Shown: one piece after another, positions 56,551 to 64,000 of the stretch
How positions within the stretch are numbered: the first letter of the stretch is position 1
Layout of the letters: every line of letters begins with the position of its first letter
Assembly (NCBI GenBank): GCA_023442485.1
Contig: JAEZZG010000057.1
Span: 32,833 to 96,832 of the forward strand
Length of the DNA stretch: 64,000 bases
Direction of reading: 5' to 3'
Source: Actinomycetes bacterium
Lineage (GTDB): Bacteria > Actinomycetota > Actinomycetes > Propionibacteriales > Propionibacteriaceae
The notes under the pieces: generated by a model
Seen by the model: only the letters and a program-made list of their open reading frames with translations
What the model was told of the DNA's origin: nothing
The model's database searches: none
Program-made: the position numbers and the translations under genes

Positions 56551-57795
56551 ATGAGCGAAGTTACGAATCCTGAATCTTTTGGTCGCGTCGAGGACGACGG
56601 GACCGTATACGTCCGCACCGCCGAGGGCGAACGCTTCGTCGGTCAAGTTCCGGACGTTTCTCCCCAAGAAGCGATGGCGTTCTTTGTACGCCGCTACGAG
56701 AGCTTGGCGACGGAGGTGGAACTGCTCCAGTCACGCATCAGCGCTGGAATGGTCAGCCCCGGTGAGGCCCGCAAGCTAGTCGCAGCGACGAAGGCTAACG
56801 TCGAAACTGCCAACGCTGTCGGCGATCTCGCTTCGCTCATTTCTCAGCTTCAAGCCCTTGAACCGCTGATTGACCAGCAAGCCGAGGACCGCAAAGCCGA
56901 ACGTGCTGCCCAGGCTGAGCAGGTCAAGGCCATCAAGACGGCGATGGTTGAAGAAGCCGAGAAGCTATCGGTTTCTACCCAGTGGCGCTTCGGGGTGAAT
57001 CGCTTCCGTGAACTCCTCGAAGAATGGAAGAAACAGCCTCGCATCGATAAGGCTACCGACGATGAGCTGTGGCACCGGTTCTCGTCTGCCCGCACGACGT
57101 TCACCCGCCGCCGTAAGGCCGACTTCGCTGAACAGAACGCTCGTCGGGATCAGGCTCAAAGGATCAAGGAGCAGATCCTTGAACAGGCGCGTCCGTTGGC
57201 GACCTCGACCGACTGGGGCCAAACCTCACGCGAGTTCCGTGACCTGATGAATCAGTGGAAGGCTGCTGGGGCCACCCACCGCGCGGTCGAAGACAAACTC
57301 TGGACTGAGTTCCGCGCCATCCAGGATCAGTTCTTCAATGCCCGTAATGCCGCTCAGAATGAGCAAGATGCCGAGTTCTTGGAGAATCTGAAGGCCAAAC
57401 AAGCTCTCCTCGACGAGGCTGAGAAGAATCTTCTTCCTGTAACTGACGTTGACCAGGCCCGGGCTGGCTATCGCAAATTCCTGGAGGAGTTCAACAAGTG
57501 GGGCAAGGTGCCGCGCGACTCTATCCGTTCCATCGACAACCGCCTGTCTGCAATTGATCGCGCGATCAAGGACGCCGAGGCTGCTGAATGGAAGCGGACT
57601 GACCCTCAGGCACGGGAACTGGCCGAACAAACGGTCAACATGTTCGAGACCCAGATCGCCAAGCTCTCCGCCGACGTCGAAAAAGCCGAAGCGGCTGGCC
57701 GGGAGAAGGATGCTAAGAAGCTGCGCGATTCTATCGCCACCTACCAGGAGTGGCTGGATCAGGCGCGGCAGACCCTCGCTGACTTCACCCGCTAA
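56551..57795 (+). CDS. DUF349 repeat protein
   Basis: 414 residues. Three to four helical DUF349 repeats, recognisable by W..LM..WK and RF..A...F patterns (NRFRELLEEWKKQPRIDKATDDELWHRFSSAR and FRDLMNQWKAAGATHRAVEDKLWTEF), with coiled coil between them and at the C-terminus (VEKAEAAGREKDAKKLRDSIATY). Function unknown; no signal peptide or membrane segment. An ATG three codons earlier is possible. DUF349 near hisS and relA is conserved in actinobacteria. Confidence 0.85.
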   Translation: MSEVTNPESFGRVEDDGTVYVRTAEGERFVGQVPDVSPQEAMAFFVRRYESLATEVELLQSRISAGMVSPGEARKLVAATKANVETANAVGDLASLISQLQALEPLIDQQAEDRKAERAAQAEQVKAIKTAMVEEAEKLSVSTQWRFGVNRFRELLEEWKKQPRIDKATDDELWHRFSSARTTFTRRRKADFAEQNARRDQAQRIKEQILEQARPLATSTDWGQTSREFRDLMNQWKAAGATHRAVEDKLWTEFRAIQDQFFNARNAAQNEQDAEFLENLKAKQALLDEAEKNLLPVTDVDQARAGYRKFLEEFNKWGKVPRDSIRSIDNRLSAIDRAIKDAEAAEWKRTDPQARELAEQTVNMFETQIAKLSADVEKAEAAGREKDAKKLRDSIATYQEWLDQARQTLADFTR

Positions 57796-57844
57796 TTCCT
57801 GCCTTAAGGTCTTTGGCCGTCTACTGAGCAAATACTTGCTAAAT

Positions 57845-57890
57845 CATCGATGAGGTCTTCATCCACTCCAGGTTGAAGACCTCATTGATG
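57845..57890. terminator. Long hairpin between convergent DUF349 and exonuclease genes
   Basis: CATCGATGAGGTCTTCA (57845-57861) pairs with TGAAGACCTCATTGATG (57874-57890), 17 pairs including one G-T, around a 12-base loop. It should stop transcription in both directions, with only short T stretches outside. Confidence 0.65.
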
Positions 57891-57927
57891 GTTTAAGTCG
57901 TTCACCGCACTAGCTCATCGGCACCGA

Positions 57928-58644
57928 CTAGCACAGCTTGCCCTGACCTGGGGGTGCAATCATCGGCCAGTCGCTACTGACGGTCCCGGCCCTCCCCGTC
58001 TGGCCACGACTGAGGAAGTAGGCACGCAGATCAACCGCGAAGAAGCCAGCCACCCCCATCTGGAAGAAGTGCAGGTCACGCAGCGGCCAAGATTTTAGCT
58101 CACGGTGATTGATTTCCCTATCCCCCAGCCGCTTGGCGATCTCGATCGTCGTGGTGATGTCGCTGAGAGCGTCGTGGGCGTCGAACTCAATCGCGAAGGC
58201 TTGTGCCAGATCCACCAGTTTCATTCTCTTCTTCGGGAACAGGAAGCGAGCCAGGACGAGCGGGTCAATCACCGGGAACGCGGTGAAGTCAATCGGCGGC
58301 AAGTCGAAACGTCGGAACTCACGATCGAGGATAGTGAGGTCGAAAGGCGCATTGTATGCAATGGTTGCGCAACCGCGCGAGAGAGCCTCAGTGATCACCT
58401 TGTGGATGGTAGTAATCGCCTCGGCCCGATCCATCCCGTTCTGACTGGCGTAGTCATTCGTGATTCCGTGAACAGCCGCGGCGGAATCAGAGATGGGGCG
58501 GTCGGGTTTGAGGAGTAGGTTGGTGACCACCTGGCCGTCACCGTCGTGTTCCGAGACTATGGCGCAGGTGACGATTTGATCATCTTCGACGCTGACCCCG
58601 GTGGTCTCGAGATCGATACCGACGTAGTTATACATCCACGTCAT
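57928..58644 (-). CDS. DnaQ-like 3'-5' exonuclease (DEDDh)
   Basis: 238 residues. ExoI motif GIDLETTG (Asp11, Glu13), ExoII NAPFDLTILDREF, ExoIII HDALSDITTTIEIAKRL with the DEDDh histidine. Similar small DnaQ-type proteins are often labelled DNA polymerase III epsilon, but this one is stand-alone; the replicative proofreader of many actinobacteria is the PHP domain of DnaE. Its ATG overlaps the upstream hydrolase stop by four bases (ATGA), so translation is coupled to the two membrane-associated genes. Confidence 0.88.
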   Translation of the reverse strand: MTWMYNYVGIDLETTGVSVEDDQIVTCAIVSEHDGDGQVVTNLLLKPDRPISDSAAAVHGITNDYASQNGMDRAEAITTIHKVITEALSRGCATIAYNAPFDLTILDREFRRFDLPPIDFTAFPVIDPLVLARFLFPKKRMKLVDLAQAFAIEFDAHDALSDITTTIEIAKRLGDREINHRELKSWPLRDLHFFQMGVAGFFAVDLRAYFLSRGQTGRAGTVSSDWPMIAPPGQGKLC

Positions 58645-59675
58645 AGAGAGGTCTCCTTCTTTCGGGTCATGTTGAGTTGAGTAACCACGGGTGGAACCGC
58701 AGCCGGATTCGGGCTTCCTTGATCAACCGCGAAGCCATGATCGACCATGAGCTTGATGATAGCTTCGGCTGTCATACCGAACGGGGTCTTGCCAGGCTCG
58801 ACCTCGTCGCTGCCCGCGAAGTAACCTTGTGGCCCCTTGTGTGCGGCCGGGCCAAGCTCGATGAAGCTCATCTTCCCGGCTCGCAAGGCTCGGTTCCAGG
58901 CGGAATTTGGGAATATCTTCCAGCGTTCCGGGAAGTAGAACCGGGCACTGCGATGCACACGATCCTTTGACCCATAGAGATGCCACAGGTGTTCAACTCT
59001 CTCCAGTCCTGGGTCTGAGCTGAGAATTCCGGCCATCGATAAGACATAGCAGGGTACGCCCAAGGCCGATAGATACCAGGAGGCCGCTACCGCAATCTGG
59101 CCACCTCCAGACCAGCCGAGCAGGACCACCGGCTTGGGATGGTTGATGTCATAACCGTGATTGACTAGTGATTTCATGATCTCCAGGGCAACCCCGGAGT
59201 TATAGACCGGCCCGTATCGTCGGTCTAAGGACACCATCAGTTGTAAGGCGTTGCGGATATTGATCAAGAATGCAATCCCGGCTCCCCTGGTTCCTTTGAG
59301 TCTGGCTAGGCGACGCCATATCCAGGCAGTGCGGCGGTCTTGGGTGAGGCCTACGTTGTCTGGAGAATAGGGATAGACATCGGTGATTATCGTGGTGCGT
59401 CCGAGCCGGTCGAACAAGGTCTGAACCATGGGTAGCTCTACCGGCGGTAGGTAGTCCCCCGCTAACACGCCGATTCCGGAGATATAGACCATAAAAGATT
59501 TGGAGTCTTCGGCTTCCTTGGCTCGCGACGGGTCGGGACGCAACTGCTTGACCTGTTCGACTTGCGCTAGGGATTGAGGACCAGATTTTGCCCACCAGGA
59601 TAGGGCCTCGATGGGCGCGAGTAACCCGCCGATGATCAAGAAGACCAGGGCGGTCAAGACGATGTTGGCGATCAT
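58641..59675 (-). CDS. Membrane-anchored alpha/beta hydrolase-like protein
   Basis: 344 residues from the ATG that overlaps the previous stop (ATGA); a reading nine codons longer is possible. One N-terminal membrane helix (IANIVLTALVFLIIGGLLA) and then an alpha/beta-hydrolase fold. The nucleophile elbow is GWSGGG (Ser189); Asp238 in GSKDRVH and His279 in AAHKGPQGYF complete a plausible triad. No lid or family name was recognised, so lipase, esterase or thioesterase are all open. It lies between a Yip1-like membrane protein and an exonuclease, all probably co-translated. Confidence 0.65.
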   Translation of the reverse strand: MIANIVLTALVFLIIGGLLAPIEALSWWAKSGPQSLAQVEQVKQLRPDPSRAKEAEDSKSFMVYISGIGVLAGDYLPPVELPMVQTLFDRLGRTTIITDVYPYSPDNVGLTQDRRTAWIWRRLARLKGTRGAGIAFLINIRNALQLMVSLDRRYGPVYNSGVALEIMKSLVNHGYDINHPKPVVLLGWSGGGQIAVAASWYLSALGVPCYVLSMAGILSSDPGLERVEHLWHLYGSKDRVHRSARFYFPERWKIFPNSAWNRALRAGKMSFIELGPAAHKGPQGYFAGSDEVEPGKTPFGMTAEAIIKLMVDHGFAVDQGSPNPAAVPPVVTQLNMTRKKETSL

Positions 59676-60391
59676 GGACGTCCCCGATTCCATGTTGGCC
59701 ATGGTGGGTGCCCGATCGTATGCGTCAAGGAGGCGTATGCCCTCGGCCCGGTTTCTTCGTCACGTCCGGAGAATGACGGATAGTAGTCCATGATCCATTG
59801 GGACGACAGTAACAGCGGGGCGCCGTGCATCCGTAGCCACAGCCAGTCACGCAACCGTCTCAGCGGATTCGCTGTTGCTTTGGAGACGATCTGCATGATC
59901 AGCCAGGACAAGCCTACGACGATGAGGGCGGCATACCAGGACGCATGGAAGATCGCCTGTGTACACCCCCACATGATGCTCAACATCCACGCCGCTAGAA
60001 ACTTACCGATGGAAGCCCCCACGCACGGCAAGAGAATCAAGAAGCCGAAGACGAAGGGGGAGGCCGAGACCAGGACGAGTTTGACCAGGTCGCCGATGGA
60101 GGGATCGCTGCGAAGCACCAGGGACCCCATCACCCAGATCATGACGCCTTGGGACACATATTGCAGGATCGAGCCGACACAGAAGAATGAGATGCCTAGA
60201 GCCAAACTGAGCCCGCGCAGGTGATTGATGGCAAGGATGATGGAATGTCCGATGATGACGGACAGACCGCTAAGGATGCCGATCCCCAAGACGATCCCCC
60301 AGCCGCGCGAGGCAGATGTCAGCGCCGATACCTGATCGAACTGAAAGGACAGCGCGTAGCCAAGGGTGGCGAACATATCGCGTAGATACAT
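59672..60391 (-). CDS. Polytopic membrane protein, possibly Yip1-like
   Basis: 239 residues with five hydrophobic helices between about 30 and 175 (for example GIVLGIGILSGLSVIIGHSIIL and VLVSASPFVFGFLILLPCVGA) and a hydrophilic, Pro-rich C-terminus. The spacing of the helices and the VKLVLVSASPF segment resemble Yip1-domain proteins, but the match is weak. ATG at 60391 follows an AAGGG site. Its stop overlaps the ATG of the hydrolase gene, the first of two such couplings in this trio. Confidence 0.55.
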   Translation of the reverse strand: MYLRDMFATLGYALSFQFDQVSALTSASRGWGIVLGIGILSGLSVIIGHSIILAINHLRGLSLALGISFFCVGSILQYVSQGVMIWVMGSLVLRSDPSIGDLVKLVLVSASPFVFGFLILLPCVGASIGKFLAAWMLSIMWGCTQAIFHASWYAALIVVGLSWLIMQIVSKATANPLRRLRDWLWLRMHGAPLLLSSQWIMDYYPSFSGRDEETGPRAYASLTHTIGHPPWPTWNRGRP

Positions 60392-60454
60392 CGTCACCAC
60401 CCTTGACCGTTTCTCGTTACCTTACCCACCCGTGTGGGTTGCCTTGTCGCCGTC

Positions 60455-60484
60455 ATCGGCGATGATGAAATCACCATCGCCGAT
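60455..60484. terminator. Hairpin between the M3 peptidase and the Yip1-like gene
   Basis: ATCGGCGATG (60455-60464) pairs perfectly with CATCGCCGAT (60475-60484) around a ten-base loop. It lies just after the peptidase stop on the minus strand, without a T tract. Confidence 0.5.
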
Positions 60485-60498
60485 AGCTTTCGCGGTTC

Positions 60499-62550
60499 CT
60501 AGCTTAGGAGTCCGCGCTTGCGTAAGAGCGGCTCCACCGTTGCGTCACGTCCCAGGAATGCCCGGAAGGATTCCATCTCGTCGCGGGTCGAGCCACGGAA
60601 GAGAATCTCGGCACGGAAGTGATCCCCGTTGGCTCGGGTCATGCCGCCATTGTTGCGGAACCACTCTTCAGTCTCGGCAGCAAGGATTTCTGCCCAGATG
60701 TAGGAGTAGTATCCACCGGCGTAGCCCCCAGAGAAGGTGTGGCTGAATACGGGAGACGAGTAACGCGGCGGGACCTTCGGGTTGTCCAGGCCAACCTTGG
60801 CCAATACCTCATTCTCAAATTCATCGGCGTCGGCAATCAGTTGATCAGCCGAGATCTTGTGCCATTCCTGATCGATGAGAGTAGCCGCAAGATACTCCGA
60901 GGTCAGGTATCCCTGGTTAGAGACGTCGTCGCGACACAGAGCCTCGATGGTTTCGTCATCGAGCACCTCACCGGTGGCCCAATGCTTGGCAAAGTGACGC
61001 CACACCTGCGGGTCTTTCATCCACATTTCATTGATCTGTGAGGGGTATTCGACGAAGTCACGGGCAACTTCGGTGCCTTGTTGTGAGGGGTAATAGACAT
61101 CGGAGAAAATGCCGTGGAGAGCATGACCGAACTCATGGAACATCGTCTCTAGCTCGTCCAAGGTCAACAAGGTGGGCTTGCCTTCCTGCGGCTTCGGCAG
61201 ATTGAGGCAGTTAATCACGATCGGACGGCGAGTCATCAGGTGGGACTGATCGACCAGATTCGTCATCCAGGCGCCACCTTGTTTGGTTGGCCGGGTGTAG
61301 GGGTCGTGCAGGAATAGTGCCAGTGGGCTACCGTCTTTGTCGCGCACCTCAAACACGGCAATGTCGTCACGGAAAGCCCTCAGGTCATGCTTTTCTTCAA
61401 AACTGACGCCGTAGAGCTGGGTAGCTGCGTAGAACACACCGTTTTCTAAAACATTGCGGTATTCGAGATAGTTCTGCACCCTGGCCTGGTCAATCCCCAA
61501 GGATTCCTGTTGCGCGATCTGGGTGAAGAAGGACCAGTCCCAGGCTTGAAGTTCAAATTTGTCGACGCCGTGGTCTTCTGCCCACCGATCCGCCACCTGT
61601 TGCAATTCAGTTGCACGACGATCGGCATTGGCGCGTGCGATGGGGGCGAGTGGGTAGAGCAGGTCTTCAATTTCTTGGGCTGAATGGGCGGTGCAGTCAA
61701 TCGCAGTGTTGTAATCGACGAAGGTCTGGTACCCAAACAGGGACGCATACTGGGCGCGTTTGACGGCAATGTCGATGCATAACTGCCGATTGTCCCACTC
61801 GTTGCCTCGACGGCCCACAGCCCGCTGGGCCCGGAAGATCTTCTCCCGGGATTCTCGATTCGTCAGGGACATCTGGAAGGGGTGATCGAGGAAGTTAACC
61901 AGGTCAACCAGGTAGCCATCCTGGCCTCGATCCGCAGCAGCCTGACGGCAGATCTCGATCTGATCGGCGCTGAGCCCGTCGAGTTCGTCTGCCGAATCAA
62001 AGTGGACCGCAGAATCATTCCGGTCCTTGGTGACATTGGTGACGAAACGGGCCTCCAACTCGGCAATCTCAGCTTTGAGCTGGCGCACCTTTGCCTTGGT
62101 GTCTTCGTCGAGATCGACCCCGGCGTGCTTGCGTTCCTTCCACAGATCGGTGAGGAGTTTGCGGGATGATTCGTTGAGATCGAGGGAATCGATCTTCTGG
62201 TAGAGGTCATCCAGACGAGCGAACAGACCCGGGTGGTGTAACTCCCACATCGACAAGGCAGCGAGTTCCTTGGATAACTCGACCTCATATTCTTGCCAAG
62301 CGTCGTCACCGTCGGAGCTGGCCATCACGAAGAAGATATTGAGGCACCGATGCAATAGATCGCCGGCCATTTCCAGAACTGCGACGGTGTTGTCGAAGTC
62401 GGCAGGTGCTCGATTATTGGCGATTGCATCGATCTCGTCACGGCGAACCTTGATGCCTTCCTGAATGGCTGCCTTGAGATCGTCCAAATCAAACTGGTCA
62501 AAATCGGGCAATTCATAGGGCAACTGGCTTGTGCTAAGTAATGCGTCCAT
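60499..62550 (-). CDS. dcp: M3-family peptidyl-dipeptidase
   Basis: 683 residues. Zinc metallopeptidase motif MFHEFGHALHG near residue 473 with the distal glutamate in the following helix, GPxxxGG-like YAGGYYSYIWAEILA and the tyrosine-rich substrate region near the C-terminus (GGYAGGYY). Length matches Dcp/oligopeptidase A. It removes dipeptides from short peptides in the cytoplasm. It ends a short unit with the YrdC-like gene three bases upstream. Confidence 0.95.
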   Translation of the reverse strand: MDALLSTSQLPYELPDFDQFDLDDLKAAIQEGIKVRRDEIDAIANNRAPADFDNTVAVLEMAGDLLHRCLNIFFVMASSDGDDAWQEYEVELSKELAALSMWELHHPGLFARLDDLYQKIDSLDLNESSRKLLTDLWKERKHAGVDLDEDTKAKVRQLKAEIAELEARFVTNVTKDRNDSAVHFDSADELDGLSADQIEICRQAAADRGQDGYLVDLVNFLDHPFQMSLTNRESREKIFRAQRAVGRRGNEWDNRQLCIDIAVKRAQYASLFGYQTFVDYNTAIDCTAHSAQEIEDLLYPLAPIARANADRRATELQQVADRWAEDHGVDKFELQAWDWSFFTQIAQQESLGIDQARVQNYLEYRNVLENGVFYAATQLYGVSFEEKHDLRAFRDDIAVFEVRDKDGSPLALFLHDPYTRPTKQGGAWMTNLVDQSHLMTRRPIVINCLNLPKPQEGKPTLLTLDELETMFHEFGHALHGIFSDVYYPSQQGTEVARDFVEYPSQINEMWMKDPQVWRHFAKHWATGEVLDDETIEALCRDDVSNQGYLTSEYLAATLIDQEWHKISADQLIADADEFENEVLAKVGLDNPKVPPRYSSPVFSHTFSGGYAGGYYSYIWAEILAAETEEWFRNNGGMTRANGDHFRAEILFRGSTRDEMESFRAFLGRDATVEPLLRKRGLLS

Positions 62551-62553
62551 CTG

Positions 62554-63177
62554 TTATCCAATCACAATCTCGGGGTCTCCGGCTCCCAGGCGCACGACCT
62601 CTGGTTCGTCAAGGCTGAAGTCGATCACGGTAGTCGGGTCCCGTCCGGCATCGTCGGAATCGATGATTGCGTCTACCAGATGGCCGAGCCGATCTCGGAT
62701 CAACTCCCCGTCAGATTCGGGTTCGTCCTGCCCCGGCAGGATCAAGGTGGAAGTGAGCAGGGGTTCATTGAGTTCTTTAAGGATAGCCAAGGCGGTGACA
62801 TGATCGGGAACTCGGATCCCGATGGTCTTCTTCTTCGGCTGTAGCATCACCCTCGGGACTTCCCGGGTGGCTTTGAGAATGAAGGTGAATGGCCCGGGGG
62901 TGGCAACCTTGACGGCACGGAATACCCGATTGTCCATCTCGACATAGTCACCGATGTGGGCAAATTCGCTCACCATGACGGTGAAGTTGTGTTTGTCGTT
63001 GAGTTGACGAATCTGTTTGATCCGGTTCATTCCGTCACGATTGCCCATCCTGGTCCCCAAGGCGAATCCTGAATCGGTCGGGTAGGCGATCAGTCCGCCG
63101 GATTTCACGACGTCCACGACGGCACGCAGTGCCCGTGGCTGCGGGTTGAGGGGATGAACTCGGAAATAGTCAACCAT
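62554..63177 (-). CDS. YrdC/Sua5/YciO-family protein (threonylcarbamoyl-AMP synthase-like)
   Basis: 207 residues. The YrdC fold is seen in GGLIAYPTDSGFALGTRMGN, RVIKQIRQLNDKHNFTVM-like KQIRQLNDKHNFTVM, PGPFTFILKATREVPRV and TIGIRVPDHVTALAIL. It lacks the Sua5 C-terminal domain. The sequence is closer to YciO, which has only weak tRNA-modifying activity, than to TsaC, so a role in t6A synthesis is not certain. AGGTTT precedes the ATG. Confidence 0.85.
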   Translation of the reverse strand: MVDYFRVHPLNPQPRALRAVVDVVKSGGLIAYPTDSGFALGTRMGNRDGMNRIKQIRQLNDKHNFTVMVSEFAHIGDYVEMDNRVFRAVKVATPGPFTFILKATREVPRVMLQPKKKTIGIRVPDHVTALAILKELNEPLLTSTLILPGQDEPESDGELIRDRLGHLVDAIIDSDDAGRDPTTVIDFSLDEPEVVRLGAGDPEIVIG

Positions 63178-63201
63178 AGGTGAAACCTATCTCATTTCGG
63201 G

Positions 63202-63633
63202 TCAGATGTGGCGAAGTGAGGCTGAGGATTGAACGGTTGGGGTGAACTCGTCGACACCAATCAGGGATAGGAACAAGGTGGTGACGTGACTGGTGCAATC
63301 GACGCTGAGGGTTTGCGGATCGGTGAACTCGACCACGCATTGATACTCAGGAGACTCGGCTAGGACGTCTTGGGCAGCTTTGACGGCGACAGATGGCTGG
63401 ACCGTCAAACCCATAGCCCGGTAGGGGCTGGTCGCTTCCACACCGGCTCGCGCAGCCCGGGAGGTGACGGCATGGAGTTCGCGTTTTGCAGAGAGCAGAT
63501 GAGCCCCGTCGATGACGAGTCCGGCCAAGATGAACAAGGCCACGACGGCGACACACCAGAACACACTCATCGAGACTCCCCTCTCAGCGCCGACAAGATG
63601 GGTGAGGGTGCCGCGTGAATCGTCCCGGTTCAT
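63202..63633 (-). CDS. TadE/TadG-like secreted pilus-assembly protein
   Basis: 143 residues from ATG 63633, with AGGAG just upstream; the longer reading has no conserved N-terminus. It has the class III signal pattern ERGVSMSVFWCVAVVALFILAGLVIDGAHLLSAKREL: a Gly-containing pre-sequence, one membrane helix (about 20-43) and an extracellular part with two cysteines. Such proteins accompany Tad/Flp pili or are exported alone. No other tad gene lies in the window. Its function is unproven. Confidence 0.65.
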   Translation of the reverse strand: MNRDDSRGTLTHLVGAERGVSMSVFWCVAVVALFILAGLVIDGAHLLSAKRELHAVTSRAARAGVEATSPYRAMGLTVQPSVAVKAAQDVLAESPEYQCVVEFTDPQTLSVDCTSHVTTLFLSLIGVDEFTPTVQSSASLRHI

Positions 63634-63730
63634 GGAGGCTCCTGGAGTGGTGAGGGTTGCCTGACGTAGACTATTCGTGGACGTCAGATCGCGATTCTTA
63701 GTCTTGCATGTTTGTGCTGAGGAAATTCCG

Positions 63731-63739
63731 TTATCCACA
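63731..63739 (+). other. Perfect DnaA-box sequence
   Basis: TTATCCACA matches the DnaA box consensus in the 158-base region between the TadE-like gene and the phosphofructokinase gene. A near match TTATCCATG overlaps the ATG 40 bases on. A chance hit is possible. Confidence 0.25.
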
Positions 63740-63791
63740 TCGTCCACATAAGCTGATGGGTGTTCCCGTCGTTGAAGAAAGGCTGTTATCC

Positions 63792-64000
63792 ATGGTGAAA
63801 AAGGTGGCAATCCTCACCGCTGGCGGTTATGCCCCCTGTTTGTCTACCGCAATCTCTGGTTTGATTTCTGAATACACCTCGAAATCTCCCGATACCGAAA
63901 TCATCGCGTACAAGCACGGCTACCAGGGTCTTTTGCTAGGTGATTTCTTCACGGTCACCGATGAGGTCCGCGCCCACGCAGACCTGTTGATCGAGTACGG
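63792..64000 (+). CDS. pfp: Pyrophosphate-dependent 6-phosphofructokinase (3' end outside the window)
   Basis: The first 69 codons are visible: MVKKVAILTAGGYAPCLSTAI and then YKHGYQGLLLGDFF. It agrees well with the N-terminus of the PPi-dependent phosphofructokinase of Propionibacterium freudenreichii (MVKKVALLTAGGFAPCLS). The enzyme phosphorylates fructose 6-phosphate with PPi and is reversible. The TAGGYAP phosphate-binding loop has Gly-Gly where ATP-dependent enzymes have GGD/GGG arrangements. No clear ribosome site is seen; GAAAGG lies 15 bases before the ATG. Confidence 0.88.
   Translation, partial: MVKKVAILTAGGYAPCLSTAISGLISEYTSKSPDTEIIAYKHGYQGLLLGDFFTVTDEVRAHADLLIEY

Noticed and set aside
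1..64000. CRISPR arrays, insertion sequences, prophage or integrated elements
   Set aside because: No regularly spaced repeats, transposase, integrase or attachment-site duplication was found in reading the window.

Overview
The window comes from a moderately GC-rich actinobacterium. Markers for this are WhiB1 beside a PdtaS-type kinase, the ribosomal micro-protein bL37, the 20S proteasome pair PrcB/PrcA, an actinobacterial integration host factor, and a PriA without helicase motifs. The last gene begins like the pyrophosphate-dependent phosphofructokinase of Propionibacterium freudenreichii, so a member of the Propionibacteriaceae is my best guess (inference). No insertion sequence, prophage, CRISPR array or rRNA gene was seen. 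The only tRNA found is tRNA-Arg(CCG).

Layout. 1-3.3 kb: the start of hom, lysA, tRNA-Arg and a GT87-type membrane glycosyltransferase. 3.4-6.1 kb: a DUF6104-like small protein, whiB1, pdtaS and bL37 with a clear terminator. 6.2-8.3 kb: three secreted or lipid-anchored proteins of unknown function, two of them on AT-richer DNA. 8.4-17.4 kb (minus strand): cmk, tyrA, prcA, prcB, trmI, a HAD phosphatase and metH. The arc-dop-pup genes usually found between trmI and prcB are absent here. 17.6-22.1 kb (plus strand): an accessory catabolic cassette of FGGY kinase, zinc dehydrogenase, SorC-type regulator and DeoC aldolase, with a candidate operator in front.

22.1-38.2 kb (minus strand): a long housekeeping run, carA-carB-pyrD-pyrF, mihF-gmk-rpoZ-metK-priA-fmt-rsmB-rpe-thrC, covering pyrimidine synthesis, nucleotide supply, S-adenosylmethionine, initiator tRNA formylation and rRNA methylation. 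A second zinc dehydrogenase sits where pyrR-pyrB-pyrC often lie. 39.5-50 kb (minus): nusB, efp, a PaiB-like protein, the shikimate genes aroB-aroK-aroC-aroE, then mltG, ruvX and alaS. 50-56.5 kb (minus): rarA, a tyrosine phosphatase, aspS, hisS and a metallo-beta-lactamase-fold hydrolase.

56.5-64 kb: a DUF349 protein on the plus strand, then a minus-strand trio of membrane protein, serine hydrolase and DEDDh exonuclease linked by ATGA overlaps, an M3 peptidase, a YrdC/Sua5-family protein, a TadE/G-like protein, and the start of the PPi-phosphofructokinase. Most of the window is ordinary core genome. The parts worth a second look are the pup-less proteasome locus, the sugar/polyol cassette, the AT-rich secretory pair, the hydrolase-exonuclease trio, and a PdtaS that lacks the two cysteines linked to copper/NO sensing in Mycobacterium tuberculosis. 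All coordinates and start choices were read by eye; no database search was run.
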